This document shows positions 52,693 to 62,278 of a DNA stretch of 64,000 nucleotides, one piece after another. Below the pieces are notes generated by a model. The model ran no database searches, was not told where the DNA came from, and saw only the letters and a list, made by a program, of their open reading frames with translations. Within the stretch, counting starts at the first letter, position 1. Each line of letters begins with the position of its first letter. This DNA is from Alphaproteobacteria bacterium (GTDB taxonomy: Bacteria; Pseudomonadota; Alphaproteobacteria; Sphingomonadales; Kordiimonadaceae), in assembly GCA_021774735.1 (NCBI GenBank), contig JAJFIS010000029.1:62001-126000 (forward strand), read 5' to 3'. Made by a program: the position numbers and the translations under genes.

Positions 52693-53952
52693 ATGACTAA
52701 ATCTACAGATACTCCGCTAACGGCATCAGAGTTGGATGTGGTTTATACTCGGCTCGGCGTAGCGCGGGGGGCCAAGCTTTTGGTGGCGGTTTCTGGCGGA
52801 GCCGATTCTATGGCTCTGGCGTTACTTACCAACCCGCACCGGCAAGTGGAGGCGGTAACCGTTGACCATGGCCTGCGGGAAGGCTCAGCCGATGAAGCCA
52901 AACAGGTGGCCATTTGGCTGCGTGCTGCGGGCATTTCGCACCGCACGATTTGCTGGCAGGGGGATAAACCAAGCACGGGCATTCAAGCGGCTGCCCGGGC
53001 GGCGCGGTATGAACTATTGCATCAGCAGGCTCAAGCCTTGGGCTGCGACTTTATCGTGGTGGGGCATCACGTGCAGGACCAAGCTGAAACTTTCATGCTT
53101 AGGTTGGCCCGTGGCAGTGGGTTGCAAGGCTTAGGAGCCATGGCAGAGCTGGCAGATGTCCCTAGCCAAAAAGGTGAAATAAAACTGCTCCGTCCGCTAT
53201 TGAACTTCACCAAGTCAAAGTTGGAAGCGGCCTTAAAACATCAAAACCAGTCATGGATTGAAGACCCAAGCAACAGAGACATTAGCTATGACCGAGTTAA
53301 AGTGCGGCAGTATTTGGCCGCGCCAACCCTAGATGGCCTAACAAATGAACGTCTTGCCCACACGGCGGCTAGCTTACAGCGGGCTAATGCAGCCCTATTA
53401 TATTATGAGCAGCAGTTGTTTGGGGATGCGGTGGAAATTGACCTATACGGCACTGTTTGCCTGCAGATAAATGTCCTGCGCGCTGCACCTGAAGAAGTGT
53501 CCATGCGCTTATTTTCCCGGTTGTTGCAATGGTTCACTGGGGCGAATTATGCCCCACGTTTTGAAAAAATTGAAAGCTTATTCGCAAGCTTATCAGACAA
53601 AATGACGACCCGCACATTAGCAGGTGTATGTGTGAAAGGTATTGGCTCGGAACAAGTCATTATGCACAGGGAGCTGGCAGTAGAACAAAAAAGCGAAGGG
53701 CCAATAGCAAGTGATGAGATTGTGGCTGGCCGCTGGCGCATGATCATGGAAACACAATGTGATATAGGCCCTTTGGGAGAAGATGGTGTTCAGCAATTAC
53801 GGCAATTTGATAAGCTTGAAGCTATTCCAAATTATTACAGCCACCAACTATGTTGTTCTATGCTCGCTTTATGGCAAGAAGGTCGCGTAGAAGCCTTGAT
53901 AAAAAACGGCAAAAATGCCACACTGTTGCCCGTATTTATCGCCAAACAATAG
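52693..53952 (+). CDS. tilS: tRNA(Ile)-lysidine synthase TilS
   Basis: The 419-residue protein has the PP-loop VAVSGGADSMALALL, VDHGLREGS and the HHVQDQAETFMLRLARGSG ligand-binding region. It then has PLLNFTKSKLEAAL and WIEDPSNRDISYDRVKVR. It makes lysidine at position 34 of tRNA-Ile, essential for AUA decoding. Length and C-domain are normal. It stands between cpoB and ftsH, the common order. Confidence 0.95.
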   Translation: MTKSTDTPLTASELDVVYTRLGVARGAKLLVAVSGGADSMALALLTNPHRQVEAVTVDHGLREGSADEAKQVAIWLRAAGISHRTICWQGDKPSTGIQAAARAARYELLHQQAQALGCDFIVVGHHVQDQAETFMLRLARGSGLQGLGAMAELADVPSQKGEIKLLRPLLNFTKSKLEAALKHQNQSWIEDPSNRDISYDRVKVRQYLAAPTLDGLTNERLAHTAASLQRANAALLYYEQQLFGDAVEIDLYGTVCLQINVLRAAPEEVSMRLFSRLLQWFTGANYAPRFEKIESLFASLSDKMTTRTLAGVCVKGIGSEQVIMHRELAVEQKSEGPIASDEIVAGRWRMIMETQCDIGPLGEDGVQQLRQFDKLEAIPNYYSHQLCCSMLALWQEGRVEALIKNGKNATLLPVFIAKQ

Positions 53953-54165
53953 GCTGAGCAGATGGCTGGAGCAGTTTTTTATGCACTAGCGTGTCAAAAT
54001 ACTATTATTCGGCCATTTTGCCCCTTGCACCGATGCGTATAAGGCTTATGTGTTGAAGCAGATGAGAGAAAAACAAATGCGGATTAACCGTAGAATTGAA
54101 GTTTAAGAAAATTAAGAGGACAGACAGCCCCCTTTTTATTAAGTCTGTTCAAGAAAGGTTTTAGT

Positions 54166-56088
54166 GTGAATAGTGTCATGCGCAATGGCTTGGTATGGGT
54201 TATCCTTATCATCTTGATGATATCGCTTTTTAATGTTTTTCAGGGTTCACGAGAGCCGGAAACCATCCCCTATAGTGATTTTTTAGAACGGGTTGAAAGT
54301 CAAACAGTTCAAAAGGTCTTAATCGCGGGTGACGAGCTTACTGGTGAAGGCAAGAACGGTGAGAAGTTCAAAAGTTATATGCCCGATGATGATTTGTTAG
54401 TGGAGCGCTTGCGCGCTTCCGGCGTTGTCATTGAAGCTAAGGCGAGAGAGGGTAACCTTCTTCTTAATATCTTGTTCAATTGGTTTCCAATGTTGTTACT
54501 GATTGCCGTATGGATTTATTTCATGCGTCAAATGCAAGGCGGCGGCAAGGGCGGCGGTGCCATGGGTTTTGGCAAATCACGCGCGAAATTGTTAACCGAG
54601 GCCCATGGCCGAGTAACATTTGAGGATGTTGCAGGAATTGAGGAGGCCAAGGAAGAGCTGGAAGAAATTGTTGAATTTCTAAAAGACCCCGGTAAGTTCA
54701 CAAAACTTGGCGGCAAAATCCCTAAAGGGGCACTGCTTGTTGGCTCACCGGGTACCGGTAAAACCTTGTTAGCCCGCGCCATTGCGGGTGAGGCTAATGT
54801 ACCATTTTTCACCATTTCAGGGTCAGACTTTGTTGAAATGTTTGTCGGTGTTGGCGCTAGCCGGGTCCGCGACATGTTCGAACAAGCCAAGAAAAATGCC
54901 CCTTGTATTATCTTTATCGATGAAATTGACGCGGTGGGTCGCCATAGAGGCGCAGGCCTCGGCGGCGGTAATGACGAGCGGGAGCAGACACTGAATCAGT
55001 TGCTTGTTGAAATGGATGGTTTTGAAGCTAACGATGGTATTATTATCATTGCTGCGACTAACCGACCTGATGTGTTGGACCCAGCCTTGTTGCGTCCGGG
55101 TCGTTTTGACCGTCAGGTAACGGTGCCGCTGCCTGATATCGAAGGCCGCGAGAAAATTCTGGAAGTGCATATGCGCAAAGTGCCGCTGGCACCTGATGTG
55201 GAAGCCCGCACCATTGCTCGTGGTACGCCCGGATTTTCTGGAGCTGATCTGGCTAATCTGGTCAACGAATCCGCGCTTTTGGCTGCCCGCCGCAATAAAA
55301 AGCTGGTTTCCATGGCGGAATTCGAAAATGCCAAAGACAAAATTTTGATGGGCAGCGAACGAAAATCCATGGTGATGTCGGATGAGGAAAAAACTAACAC
55401 CGCCTACCACGAAGCAGGCCACGCTTTGCTAACAGTTCATGCAAAGCATTTGGATCCCATTCATAAAGCAACGATCATACCGCGTGGCCGTGCCCTTGGT
55501 ATGGTGATGAGCCTGCCGGAACGCGATGTATATTCCATGTCTCGTATTAAAATGCATGAGCAGCTCGCAATGATGATGGGAGGCAGGGTGGCTGAAGAGG
55601 TTTGCTTTGGCTATGATGCTGTTACTAGTGGTGCCTCTAGCGATATTCAATCTGCAACCAATTTGGCCCGTAAAATGGTGACCCAGTGGGGCATGTCGGA
55701 CAAATTAGGTCCGCTACAATATACAGCGAATGAGCAAGAGGTGTTTCTTGGCCATTCGGTTGCGCAGCAAAAGAATGTTGCGGACAGCACTGCTTTGCTC
55801 ATCGACGAAGAAGTTCGGCGTTTTGTGGACGATTCTTACGAAAAAGCCACGAAGATTATAACCGATAACCGTGATCAGCTGAATATTATTGGTGAAGCGC
55901 TATTGGAGTATGAAACCTTGAGCGGTGATGAGATCACGGCGCTGTTGAAGGGTGAAAAAATCCGTGTTGAGCCGAAAAAAGGTGGCGGCAAACCACCATC
56001 GGCGGCCATTCCGGTGACGACATCGGTGCCAACCGGCGGCGCGGGCACAGTGCCGCCCATAGACGGTGAACCGCAGCCTGAAGGCTAA
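54166..56088 (+). CDS. ftsH: FtsH membrane AAA+ zinc protease
   Basis: The 640-residue protein has two N-terminal membrane helices ([37 protein letters not shown]), Walker A GSPGTGKT (193-200), Walker [15 protein letters not shown] region [20 protein letters not shown], the Zn motif HEAGH (His415, Glu416, His419) and a C-terminal Gly/Pro tail. It degrades misfolded membrane proteins. The GTG start gives the usual N-terminus MNSVMRNG. ATG 54178 is the alternative. Confidence 0.97.
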   Translation: MNSVMRNGLVWVILIILMISLFNVFQGSREPETIPYSDFLERVESQTVQKVLIAGDELTGEGKNGEKFKSYMPDDDLLVERLRASGVVIEAKAREGNLLLNILFNWFPMLLLIAVWIYFMRQMQGGGKGGGAMGFGKSRAKLLTEAHGRVTFEDVAGIEEAKEELEEIVEFLKDPGKFTKLGGKIPKGALLVGSPGTGKTLLARAIAGEANVPFFTISGSDFVEMFVGVGASRVRDMFEQAKKNAPCIIFIDEIDAVGRHRGAGLGGGNDEREQTLNQLLVEMDGFEANDGIIIIAATNRPDVLDPALLRPGRFDRQVTVPLPDIEGREKILEVHMRKVPLAPDVEARTIARGTPGFSGADLANLVNESALLAARRNKKLVSMAEFENAKDKILMGSERKSMVMSDEEKTNTAYHEAGHALLTVHAKHLDPIHKATIIPRGRALGMVMSLPERDVYSMSRIKMHEQLAMMMGGRVAEEVCFGYDAVTSGASSDIQSATNLARKMVTQWGMSDKLGPLQYTANEQEVFLGHSVAQQKNVADSTALLIDEEVRRFVDDSYEKATKIITDNRDQLNIIGEALLEYETLSGDEITALLKGEKIRVEPKKGGGKPPSAAIPVTTSVPTGGAGTVPPIDGEPQPEG

Positions 56089-56093
56089 GTTAT

Positions 56094-57224
56094 ATGCAAG
56101 AGTTTAATCTCAATTATGCTGAGGGGGACAAGATTTATCTCGTCCCCCTTGGTGTGTGCTTTGGCGGGCTTTCGGGATTGCGTCTTGGCGGTTCGGCACT
56201 ACGCTTTACGGCAGTTCAGGTTGTCATTCGCAGAGACGGCATCCGAATTTTTGATCAAACCCTCAGCTATAACCAAATGGATGCATTTAGGGATAGTGTT
56301 GAGGGTGAAATTGCGGCGGCACTGGACACCGCGCTTGAAAGGCTTTCTCGGCCAAGGCCACCCCTTACTTTACCGAACAGAGAAACACCGCTAGCTTTTA
56401 CCCGTCCGCTTGTTATGGGGGTGCTAAATGTTACACCCGATAGTTTTTCTGATGGTGGGGATTTTGTTGATGTGGATAAGGCCGTACAGCATGCAAGGGC
56501 AATGCGGGCGGCGGGTGCTGATATCATTGATATTGGCGGAGAAAGTACGCGCCCCGGGGCTAAACCACTGTGGGAAGGTGATGAAGCCGAGCGAATTTTA
56601 CCCGTAATTACGGCTTTGAAGGACGATGATATCCCGATCAGTATTGATAGCCGCCATTCGACCGTGATGGAAATTGCGCTGAACGCGGGCGCGGCCATCA
56701 TTAACGACGTGTCGGCCTTAAGTTATGATGGTTTGTCGATGAGTGTGGCAACAAAAAGCAATGCCCCAGTTATCTTGATGCATGCAAAGGGGACCCCACA
56801 AAACATGCAGGACAACCCAAGCTACAGTGATGTTTTGTTCGATATTTATGATTATTTGGGCGCTCGCATTCAAGTCTGTGAGGAAGCGGGTATTGACCGC
56901 TCTAGGCTGATTGTTGACCCAGGTATTGGCTTTGGTAAGGGCGTTTTGCAGGATAATTTAACCTTAATTAACGGCATTGCACTTTTGCATACGCTGGGTG
57001 TGCCGGTTATGTTTGGCGCTTCCCGCAAGCGCTTCATTGGTGCCATTACGGGTGCGGAAAATGCCAAAGACCGCATGCCAGGCTCACTAACTGCTGCTAT
57101 AAATGCTGTATCCCACGGGGTGCAGATTGTGCGGGTGCATGATGTGGCTGAAACGGTGCAAGCAGTTCGGCTTCAGCAGGCCTTAATTGACGCGGGTGCC
57201 ATGGCTGCGCTGCCGCCAGCATAA
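56094..57224 (+). CDS. folP: Dihydropteroate synthase with N-terminal extension
   Basis: The 376-residue protein carries about 100 residues before the DHPS core. The core shows VMGVLNVTPDSFSDGG (about 108-123), DIIDIGGESTRPGA, SIDSRHSTV, IINDVSAL, LMHAKGTP, DPGIGFGKG and FGASRKRFIG, so it makes dihydropteroate. The extension (MQEFNLNYAEGDKIYLVPLG) is in one frame with the core. Such extensions are seen in alphaproteobacterial DHPS. It is 5 nt after ftsH. Confidence 0.94.
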   Translation: MQEFNLNYAEGDKIYLVPLGVCFGGLSGLRLGGSALRFTAVQVVIRRDGIRIFDQTLSYNQMDAFRDSVEGEIAAALDTALERLSRPRPPLTLPNRETPLAFTRPLVMGVLNVTPDSFSDGGDFVDVDKAVQHARAMRAAGADIIDIGGESTRPGAKPLWEGDEAERILPVITALKDDDIPISIDSRHSTVMEIALNAGAAIINDVSALSYDGLSMSVATKSNAPVILMHAKGTPQNMQDNPSYSDVLFDIYDYLGARIQVCEEAGIDRSRLIVDPGIGFGKGVLQDNLTLINGIALLHTLGVPVMFGASRKRFIGAITGAENAKDRMPGSLTAAINAVSHGVQIVRVHDVAETVQAVRLQQALIDAGAMAALPPA

Positions 57225-57329
57225 GCATCTGTGGTGGCATTATAGCTTATTAAAAAATTAAAACTTCCAACCGGCATTGCTTTCTGAATATAGTTAACGG
57301 TAAATAACTATCTAATCGGGGATTGGTCG

Positions 57330-58673
57330 ATGGAACGTAAATATTTTGGTACCGACGGCATTCGTGGCTTAGTCAATAGCGGCAATATGACGCCTGATGT
57401 GGCAATGAAAATTGGCCTTGCCGCAGGGGCATATTTTACCCGGGGTGACCATGTGCACCGGGTTGTCGTTGGTAAAGACACCCGCCGTTCGGGTTATATG
57501 TTTGAAGCGGCTTTGACCGCTGGTTTTGTGGCCTCTGGCATGGATGTTATGCTTGTTGGACCCATGCCAACACCTGCGATTGCGATGTTAGTGAAGTCTT
57601 TGCGGGCGGATATCGGCGTGATGATATCGGCGTCGCATAATCCTTTTTATGACAATGGCATCAAGTTTTTTGGCCCCGATGGCTTCAAGCTGTCAGATGC
57701 CTGTGAAATATCCATTGAAAATATGATGGATGGTGACCTTTCCCATTGTTGGGCTGATGCAGACAAGACCGGCGAGCGGAAATTGTTGGAAGATGCCAAG
57801 GGGCGATATATCGAATTTGCTAAAGCTACGGTGCCCGCAGGCTTGACCCTTGATGGTTTAAAGATCGTGATCGACTGCGCTAACGGTGCGGCTTACCGGG
57901 TTGCGCCAACCGTTTTGTGGGAACTAGGGGCAGAGGTCATTAGTATTGGCACGAACCCCAATGGCTATAACATTAATGATGGCTGCGGCTCAACGGCGCC
58001 GGAGGCCATGTGTGCACGGGTTATCGCGGAAGGTGCTCATATCGGTATTGCGCTTGACGGCGATGCGGACCGGCTCATTTTATGCGATGAAAAAGGTAAA
58101 ATTATCGATGGCGACCAGATTATGGCGCTGATAACCCGCAGTTGGCACCGCCGAGGTTTGCTCAAGGGTGGTGGTTTGGTGGCTACCGTAATGTCCAATA
58201 TGGGATTAGAGCGTGTGCTGAAACAAGACGGCTTGACCCTAGAGCGCACCCAAGTGGGTGACCGCCATGTGGTTAAGCGCATGCGGGAGGGTGGCTTTAA
58301 TGTCGGCGGCGAGCAGAGCGGCCATGTGGTTTTGACCGATTATGCCACAACGGGTGATGGTTTGATCTCTGGTCTACAGGTTCTGGTGGAGCTGATAAAT
58401 TCGGGCCTAACAACTTCTAAGGCCTGCGCGCAGTTTGATAAAATGCCACAAATATTGAAAAATGCCCGCTTCAGCGCAGCTGACCCTATGAATGATGCTG
58501 CGGTCCAAAAGGCACTGGCCGCAGGGGAAGAAAGCTTGAAAGATACGGGCCGGATTTTGGTGCGTAAATCGGGCACGGAACCGGTAATTAGGGTGATGGC
58601 GGAAGGCGAAGATTTGGCTCAGATAGAAAGTGTTGTCGATGCCATTAAAGAAGCGATAGAAAGTGCCGCTTAA
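57330..58673 (+). CDS. glmM: Phosphoglucosamine mutase
   Basis: The 447-residue protein is typical GlmM. The phosphoserine is Ser102 in [13 protein letters not shown], the metal loop is [10 protein letters not shown], the sugar-binding loop is GGEQSGHVV, and the phosphate-binding [12 protein letters not shown] ends it. It converts glucosamine-6-P to glucosamine-1-P for peptidoglycan and LPS. The order ftsH-folP-glmM is also seen in E. coli. Confidence 0.97.
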   Translation: MERKYFGTDGIRGLVNSGNMTPDVAMKIGLAAGAYFTRGDHVHRVVVGKDTRRSGYMFEAALTAGFVASGMDVMLVGPMPTPAIAMLVKSLRADIGVMISASHNPFYDNGIKFFGPDGFKLSDACEISIENMMDGDLSHCWADADKTGERKLLEDAKGRYIEFAKATVPAGLTLDGLKIVIDCANGAAYRVAPTVLWELGAEVISIGTNPNGYNINDGCGSTAPEAMCARVIAEGAHIGIALDGDADRLILCDEKGKIIDGDQIMALITRSWHRRGLLKGGGLVATVMSNMGLERVLKQDGLTLERTQVGDRHVVKRMREGGFNVGGEQSGHVVLTDYATTGDGLISGLQVLVELINSGLTTSKACAQFDKMPQILKNARFSAADPMNDAAVQKALAAGEESLKDTGRILVRKSGTEPVIRVMAEGEDLAQIESVVDAIKEAIESAA

Positions 58674-58688
58674 GGACAGGTTTCCTTC

Positions 58689-59489
58689 ATGACCAAGCGC
58701 AACCAAGCCCGAGTTTTGATCATTGCAGGCTCCGACAGTGGCGGCGGCGCAGGCATTCAAGCCGACATTAAAACGGTGACCTCGCTCGGAGGTTATGCGG
58801 CAACGGCCATTACGGCTGTCACGGCCCAAAACTCGCTTGGTGTACAGGCTATTCATTCTTTGCCCGTTGATTTAATCCGCGAGCAAATTATATCGGTGTT
58901 AGACGATATAGGGGCCGATGTTATCAAAACAGGCATGCTCTTCTCCTCAGAGGTTACCAATATGGTTGCTGCCCTGATGGATGAAAGAGGGATTAATGAG
59001 CCTGTTATTATTGACCCAGTGATGGTGGCGACAAGTGGTGATAGTTTGGCGGCGACTAACTTGGCCGAAAGTATCATAGAAAATTTAGTGCCCCGTGCCA
59101 CGCTGATCACACCAAACCTTAGCGAAGCCGAGGCTCTAACCGGGCTAGAGGTTGTTGATCTTGATGGCATGCGAAGAGCGGCTGAAAAATTAATGGCCAT
59201 GGGCGCGGGTGCAGTTTTGGTAAAGGGCGGGCATTTAAAACACGACACTTTACATGACTTTTACCTAGGAGATAATTTCGAGCATGTATTTACTAGTAAA
59301 CGCATCGATAGCCGCAATACTCACGGCACGGGCTGCACTTTGGCCAGCGCCATTGCTTGTGGATTGGCGCAAGGGCAAACAATGATAAAAAGCATCGAAC
59401 AGGCCCGTGAATATGTCATCGAGGCTATTAAACAGGCACCAAATTTGGGCCAAGGCGACGGCCCCATGGGGCATGGCTTTCGGCGTTAA
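58689..59489 (+). CDS. thiD: HMP/HMP-phosphate kinase ThiD
   Basis: The 266-residue protein of the ribokinase fold has AGSDSGGGAGIQADIKT, FVSSLGGYAATAITAVTAQN-like text, VIDPVMVATSGDSL and the anion hole RNTHGTGCTLASAIA. It phosphorylates hydroxymethylpyrimidine (twice) for thiamine. It overlaps the opposite EF-hand gene by 4 nt. Confidence 0.93.
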   Translation: MTKRNQARVLIIAGSDSGGGAGIQADIKTVTSLGGYAATAITAVTAQNSLGVQAIHSLPVDLIREQIISVLDDIGADVIKTGMLFSSEVTNMVAALMDERGINEPVIIDPVMVATSGDSLAATNLAESIIENLVPRATLITPNLSEAEALTGLEVVDLDGMRRAAEKLMAMGAGAVLVKGGHLKHDTLHDFYLGDNFEHVFTSKRIDSRNTHGTGCTLASAIACGLAQGQTMIKSIEQAREYVIEAIKQAPNLGQGDGPMGHGFRR

Positions 59490-59974
59490 AATCTAGGCCG
59501 GTCAGATTTCGGTTTTTTATCCTTTCGGCCAACCCCGGCTCGGCGATCAGCCCGCATCTTTTCCCGCACCCAATTTTCAAGCTCAGCGCGCTCAATGGTG
59601 CAATTGCCGTTATCATCTAAACGGCCAAAGTCGCTATTGTTCACCCGGGCAAATTCTGGGCGAGAGATTAGATTGTCGCCGGAGCGGTCAACGACATCAA
59701 ACTGAACGATCTGGAAAGTAACATCTGCCCATGCAGCAGAAGCAAATTCATCTTGGTCTAAAAAATCGTCACGATTTATATCAAGTCCATTGAAGATACC
59801 TGTTCGCCAAAGGCCAAGGTCATGGCAATCTGCGGTACCATCCTTGTCGATATCCCATTTTTTTAAAGCTGTAGTATAGGCTTGGTCGAGCACTTCTGGT
59901 TTTAGCGGTGGGGGGCCTTGTGGGCGGCTACAAGCAGGCAGAAGCAGTATAATCGCTAAAATTAATAACCGCAT
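59486..59974 (-). CDS. EF-hand lipoprotein
   Basis: The 162-residue protein has a lipobox (ILLLPACSR) and four EF-hand loops: DIDKDGTADCHD, DINRDDFLDQDE, DRSGDNLISRPE and DDNGNCTIERAE. All have Asp at position 1 and acidic residues at position 12 or nearby, so calcium binding is likely. Its C-terminus is basic (RRAGVGRKDKKPK). A good GAAGGA ribosome-binding site is present. Role unknown. Confidence 0.82.
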   Translation of the reverse strand: MRLLILAIILLLPACSRPQGPPPLKPEVLDQAYTTALKKWDIDKDGTADCHDLGLWRTGIFNGLDINRDDFLDQDEFASAAWADVTFQIVQFDVVDRSGDNLISRPEFARVNNSDFGRLDDNGNCTIERAELENWVREKMRADRRAGVGRKDKKPKSDRPRF

Positions 59975-60102
59975 TTGATCATTCCTTCTTGCCTGTTTGG
60001 CATACGGGCTTAAAACTAATCTGTGTCGTCATTATGATCTTGCGCATATTCGGCCTTTTCGCAAGAGAGACTTTTAACAAAGGCTAAAAAGAGAGGCAGC
60101 GA

Positions 60103-60867
60103 ATGAAACTGTTTGTGCGGGATCAGGGTAGTGGAACCCCGTTGGTTTTGTTGCATGGGCTTTTTGGCTCGGTTGATAATTTGGGCATGCTTGCGCGTGG
60201 GTTGGAGGGTGATTTTAGGATTATTTCGCTTGATCTGAGAAATCATGGACGTAGCGACCACGCAGATAGCATGACATACCCATCCATGGCGGCGGATGTT
60301 TTGGAAACGCTCGACAGTATGGGTGTGCAGCAAGCGCATTTTTATGGTCATTCCATGGGCGGTAAAACCGTGATGCAAATTGCGCTGACAGCGCCGGAGC
60401 GCGTGACCAGCTTGATGGTCGGCGATATTGCACCAGTGTTATACGAAGGCCATCACCGCAAAATTCTGGAAGGTATGCAAGCGGTGGCGGATGTCGCGCC
60501 AGGCAGCCGTAAGGCCGCCAGTGAAATTTTAAGTGCTTATGAGGATGAACCCGCTGTTTTATCTTTTCTGCTGACTAATTGGCGGCGGCAGGCGGATGGC
60601 AGTTACGATTGGCGGGTGAATTTGCCAGTAATAGTAGGCGGTTATGATAATATCGCGGCACCTGTAACCGGCACACCCTATCAGGGTAGGACTTTGTTTC
60701 TTAAAGGTGGTCTGTCTGATTATATTTCTGCTAATTACCGCGATGCTATTTTAGCGCTTTTCCCCAAAGCTTCTGTGCGCATTATCGAAGGTGGCGGCCA
60801 TTGGTTCCACGCTGATAAAACCGAGATGACACTCAGAATTATGCGACGTTTTCTTGGTGGCGACTAG
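60103..60867 (+). CDS. YbfF-like alpha/beta-hydrolase esterase
   Basis: The 254-residue protein has VLLHGLFGSVDNL, LDLRNHGRSDH, nucleophile Ser in YGHSMGGKTVM, FLKGGLSDYI as acid region and the His in EGGGHWFHADK. It closely fits the YbfF group, which splits acyl-CoA or simple esters. It has no signal peptide. It is convergent with the EF-hand gene only at a distance and has its own start. Confidence 0.87.
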   Translation: MKLFVRDQGSGTPLVLLHGLFGSVDNLGMLARGLEGDFRIISLDLRNHGRSDHADSMTYPSMAADVLETLDSMGVQQAHFYGHSMGGKTVMQIALTAPERVTSLMVGDIAPVLYEGHHRKILEGMQAVADVAPGSRKAASEILSAYEDEPAVLSFLLTNWRRQADGSYDWRVNLPVIVGGYDNIAAPVTGTPYQGRTLFLKGGLSDYISANYRDAILALFPKASVRIIEGGGHWFHADKTEMTLRIMRRFLGGD

Positions 60868-60904
60868 ATGCCTCTTGACAGTCAGGTAAAAATACATATT
60901 TTCT

Positions 60905-61018
60905 CTCCTTGGGTACATCTCACCAAACCGAGATGCTGTCGTCTGTAAGGTCGGCGTAATATTATTGGGCCACACCTTCCCAACGAGGTGCGTCTGTCTG
61001 CAAGGTCAGGAAGGAAAA
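60905..61018 (+). ncRNA. serC leader RNA (serC-motif-like), two hairpin modules
   Basis: The stretch before serC has two similar units. Unit 1 is CATCTC/GAGATG (60916-60935) followed by CGTCTGTAAGGTCGG. Unit 2 is CACCT/AGGTG (60973-60990) followed by CGTCTGTCTGCAAGGTCAGG. A GC-rich and conserved-looking RNA preceding serC in alphaproteobacteria is known as the serC motif (Corbino et al.); its ligand is not established. The second unit runs into the ribosome-binding site of serC (AGGAAGG), so folding could control translation. Whether it matches the published consensus needs a covariance search. Confidence 0.65.
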
Positions 61019-61019
61019 T

Positions 61020-62198
61020 ATGATGAATATAACTGGGATTCCCACGCGGAAACCTTTGCGGCCTGAATTCTCGTCAGGTCCCTGCGCGAAACGTCCGGGA
61101 TGGACAATAAATGCGCTAAATGATGCCCTAATCGGGCGCTCTCACCGTTCAAAACCCGGCAAGGCCAAGCTTAAGCTTGCCATTGATGCTACCCGTGAGG
61201 TTTTGAATGTGCCGGATGATTACCGCATTGGCATTGTGCCCGCATCTGACACAGGTGCGGTGGAAATGGCACTATGGTCGCTGCTTGGTGCGCGCGGCGT
61301 GGATATGCTGGCGTGGGAAAGCTTCGGTAAAGGTTGGGTCACTGATGTGGTCAAGCAACTGAAGCTGGACGGCGTTACGGAGCGCAGCGCTGATTATGGT
61401 CATTTGCCTGATTTAACGTCAGTGAATTTTGACAATGATGTGGTTTTTACTTGGAATGGCACCACGTCTGGTGTGCGGGTGCCAAATGGTGATTGGATCG
61501 CTGATGACCGCGCTGGCCTGACCATTTGTGATGCTACTAGCGCCGCATTCGCCACCGACCTGCCGTGGGATAAGTTGGACGTTACTACCTTTAGCTGGCA
61601 AAAAGTGTTGGGCGGCGAGGGCGCACACGGCGTCATTATCCTGTCCCCGCGAGCGGTTGAACGATTGGAAAATTATGTGCCGCCGTGGCCATTACCTAAG
61701 ATTTTCCGCTTAACCAAAGGCGGCAAGCTGATCGAGGGCATTTTTACCGGTGCGACTATCAATACCCCCTCTATGGTGGCGGTTGAAGATTATCTTGATG
61801 CGCTTAACTGGGCAAAGTCCATCGGTGGATTATCGGCTTTGATCAGTCGAGCCGATGCAAATGCCGCAGCTATCGCCAATTGGGTGGGTCAATCTGCGTG
61901 GGCTGACTTTTTGCCCGTTGTCGCTGAGACACGTTCGAATACTTCGGTATGTTTGACCATCAATGACCTAGATTTGGACGGATTGAGTGACGCTGACAAA
62001 GTCGCTCTGCCCAAAAAGCTGGCCGCATTGTTGGACGCTGAGGGTGTGGCTTACGACATTGGTGGCTACCGCGACGCACCGGCTGGCCTGCGCATTTGGT
62101 GCGGTGCCACGGTTGAAACTGCCGACATTGAAGCTTTATTGCCGTGGCTCAATTGGGCTTACGGCGAAGTTAAAAACACATATATTTCACAAAGTTAA
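61020..62198 (+). CDS. serC: Phosphoserine aminotransferase
   Basis: The 392-residue PLP enzyme is of the alphaproteobacterial SerC type, with GPCAKRPGW near the N-terminus, [32 protein letters not shown], and the PLP lysine in [16 protein letters not shown]. It makes phosphoserine in serine synthesis. AGGAAGG precedes ATG 61020 or 61023. serA follows after 80 bp. Confidence 0.95.
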   Translation: MMNITGIPTRKPLRPEFSSGPCAKRPGWTINALNDALIGRSHRSKPGKAKLKLAIDATREVLNVPDDYRIGIVPASDTGAVEMALWSLLGARGVDMLAWESFGKGWVTDVVKQLKLDGVTERSADYGHLPDLTSVNFDNDVVFTWNGTTSGVRVPNGDWIADDRAGLTICDATSAAFATDLPWDKLDVTTFSWQKVLGGEGAHGVIILSPRAVERLENYVPPWPLPKIFRLTKGGKLIEGIFTGATINTPSMVAVEDYLDALNWAKSIGGLSALISRADANAAAIANWVGQSAWADFLPVVAETRSNTSVCLTINDLDLDGLSDADKVALPKKLAALLDAEGVAYDIGGYRDAPAGLRIWCGATVETADIEALLPWLNWAYGEVKNTYISQS

Positions 62199-62278
62199 TG
62201 GTTAGCCAATATGCGCTAGCCTTCAAATTCACCCGCTTACCAGATGTGACTGCGGCGTGACAGACAAGGATTTTTAAA

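Noticed and set aside
54823..55422. 199-codon antisense frame in ftsH
   Set aside because: Shadow of the highly conserved AAA+ domain with no start signal.
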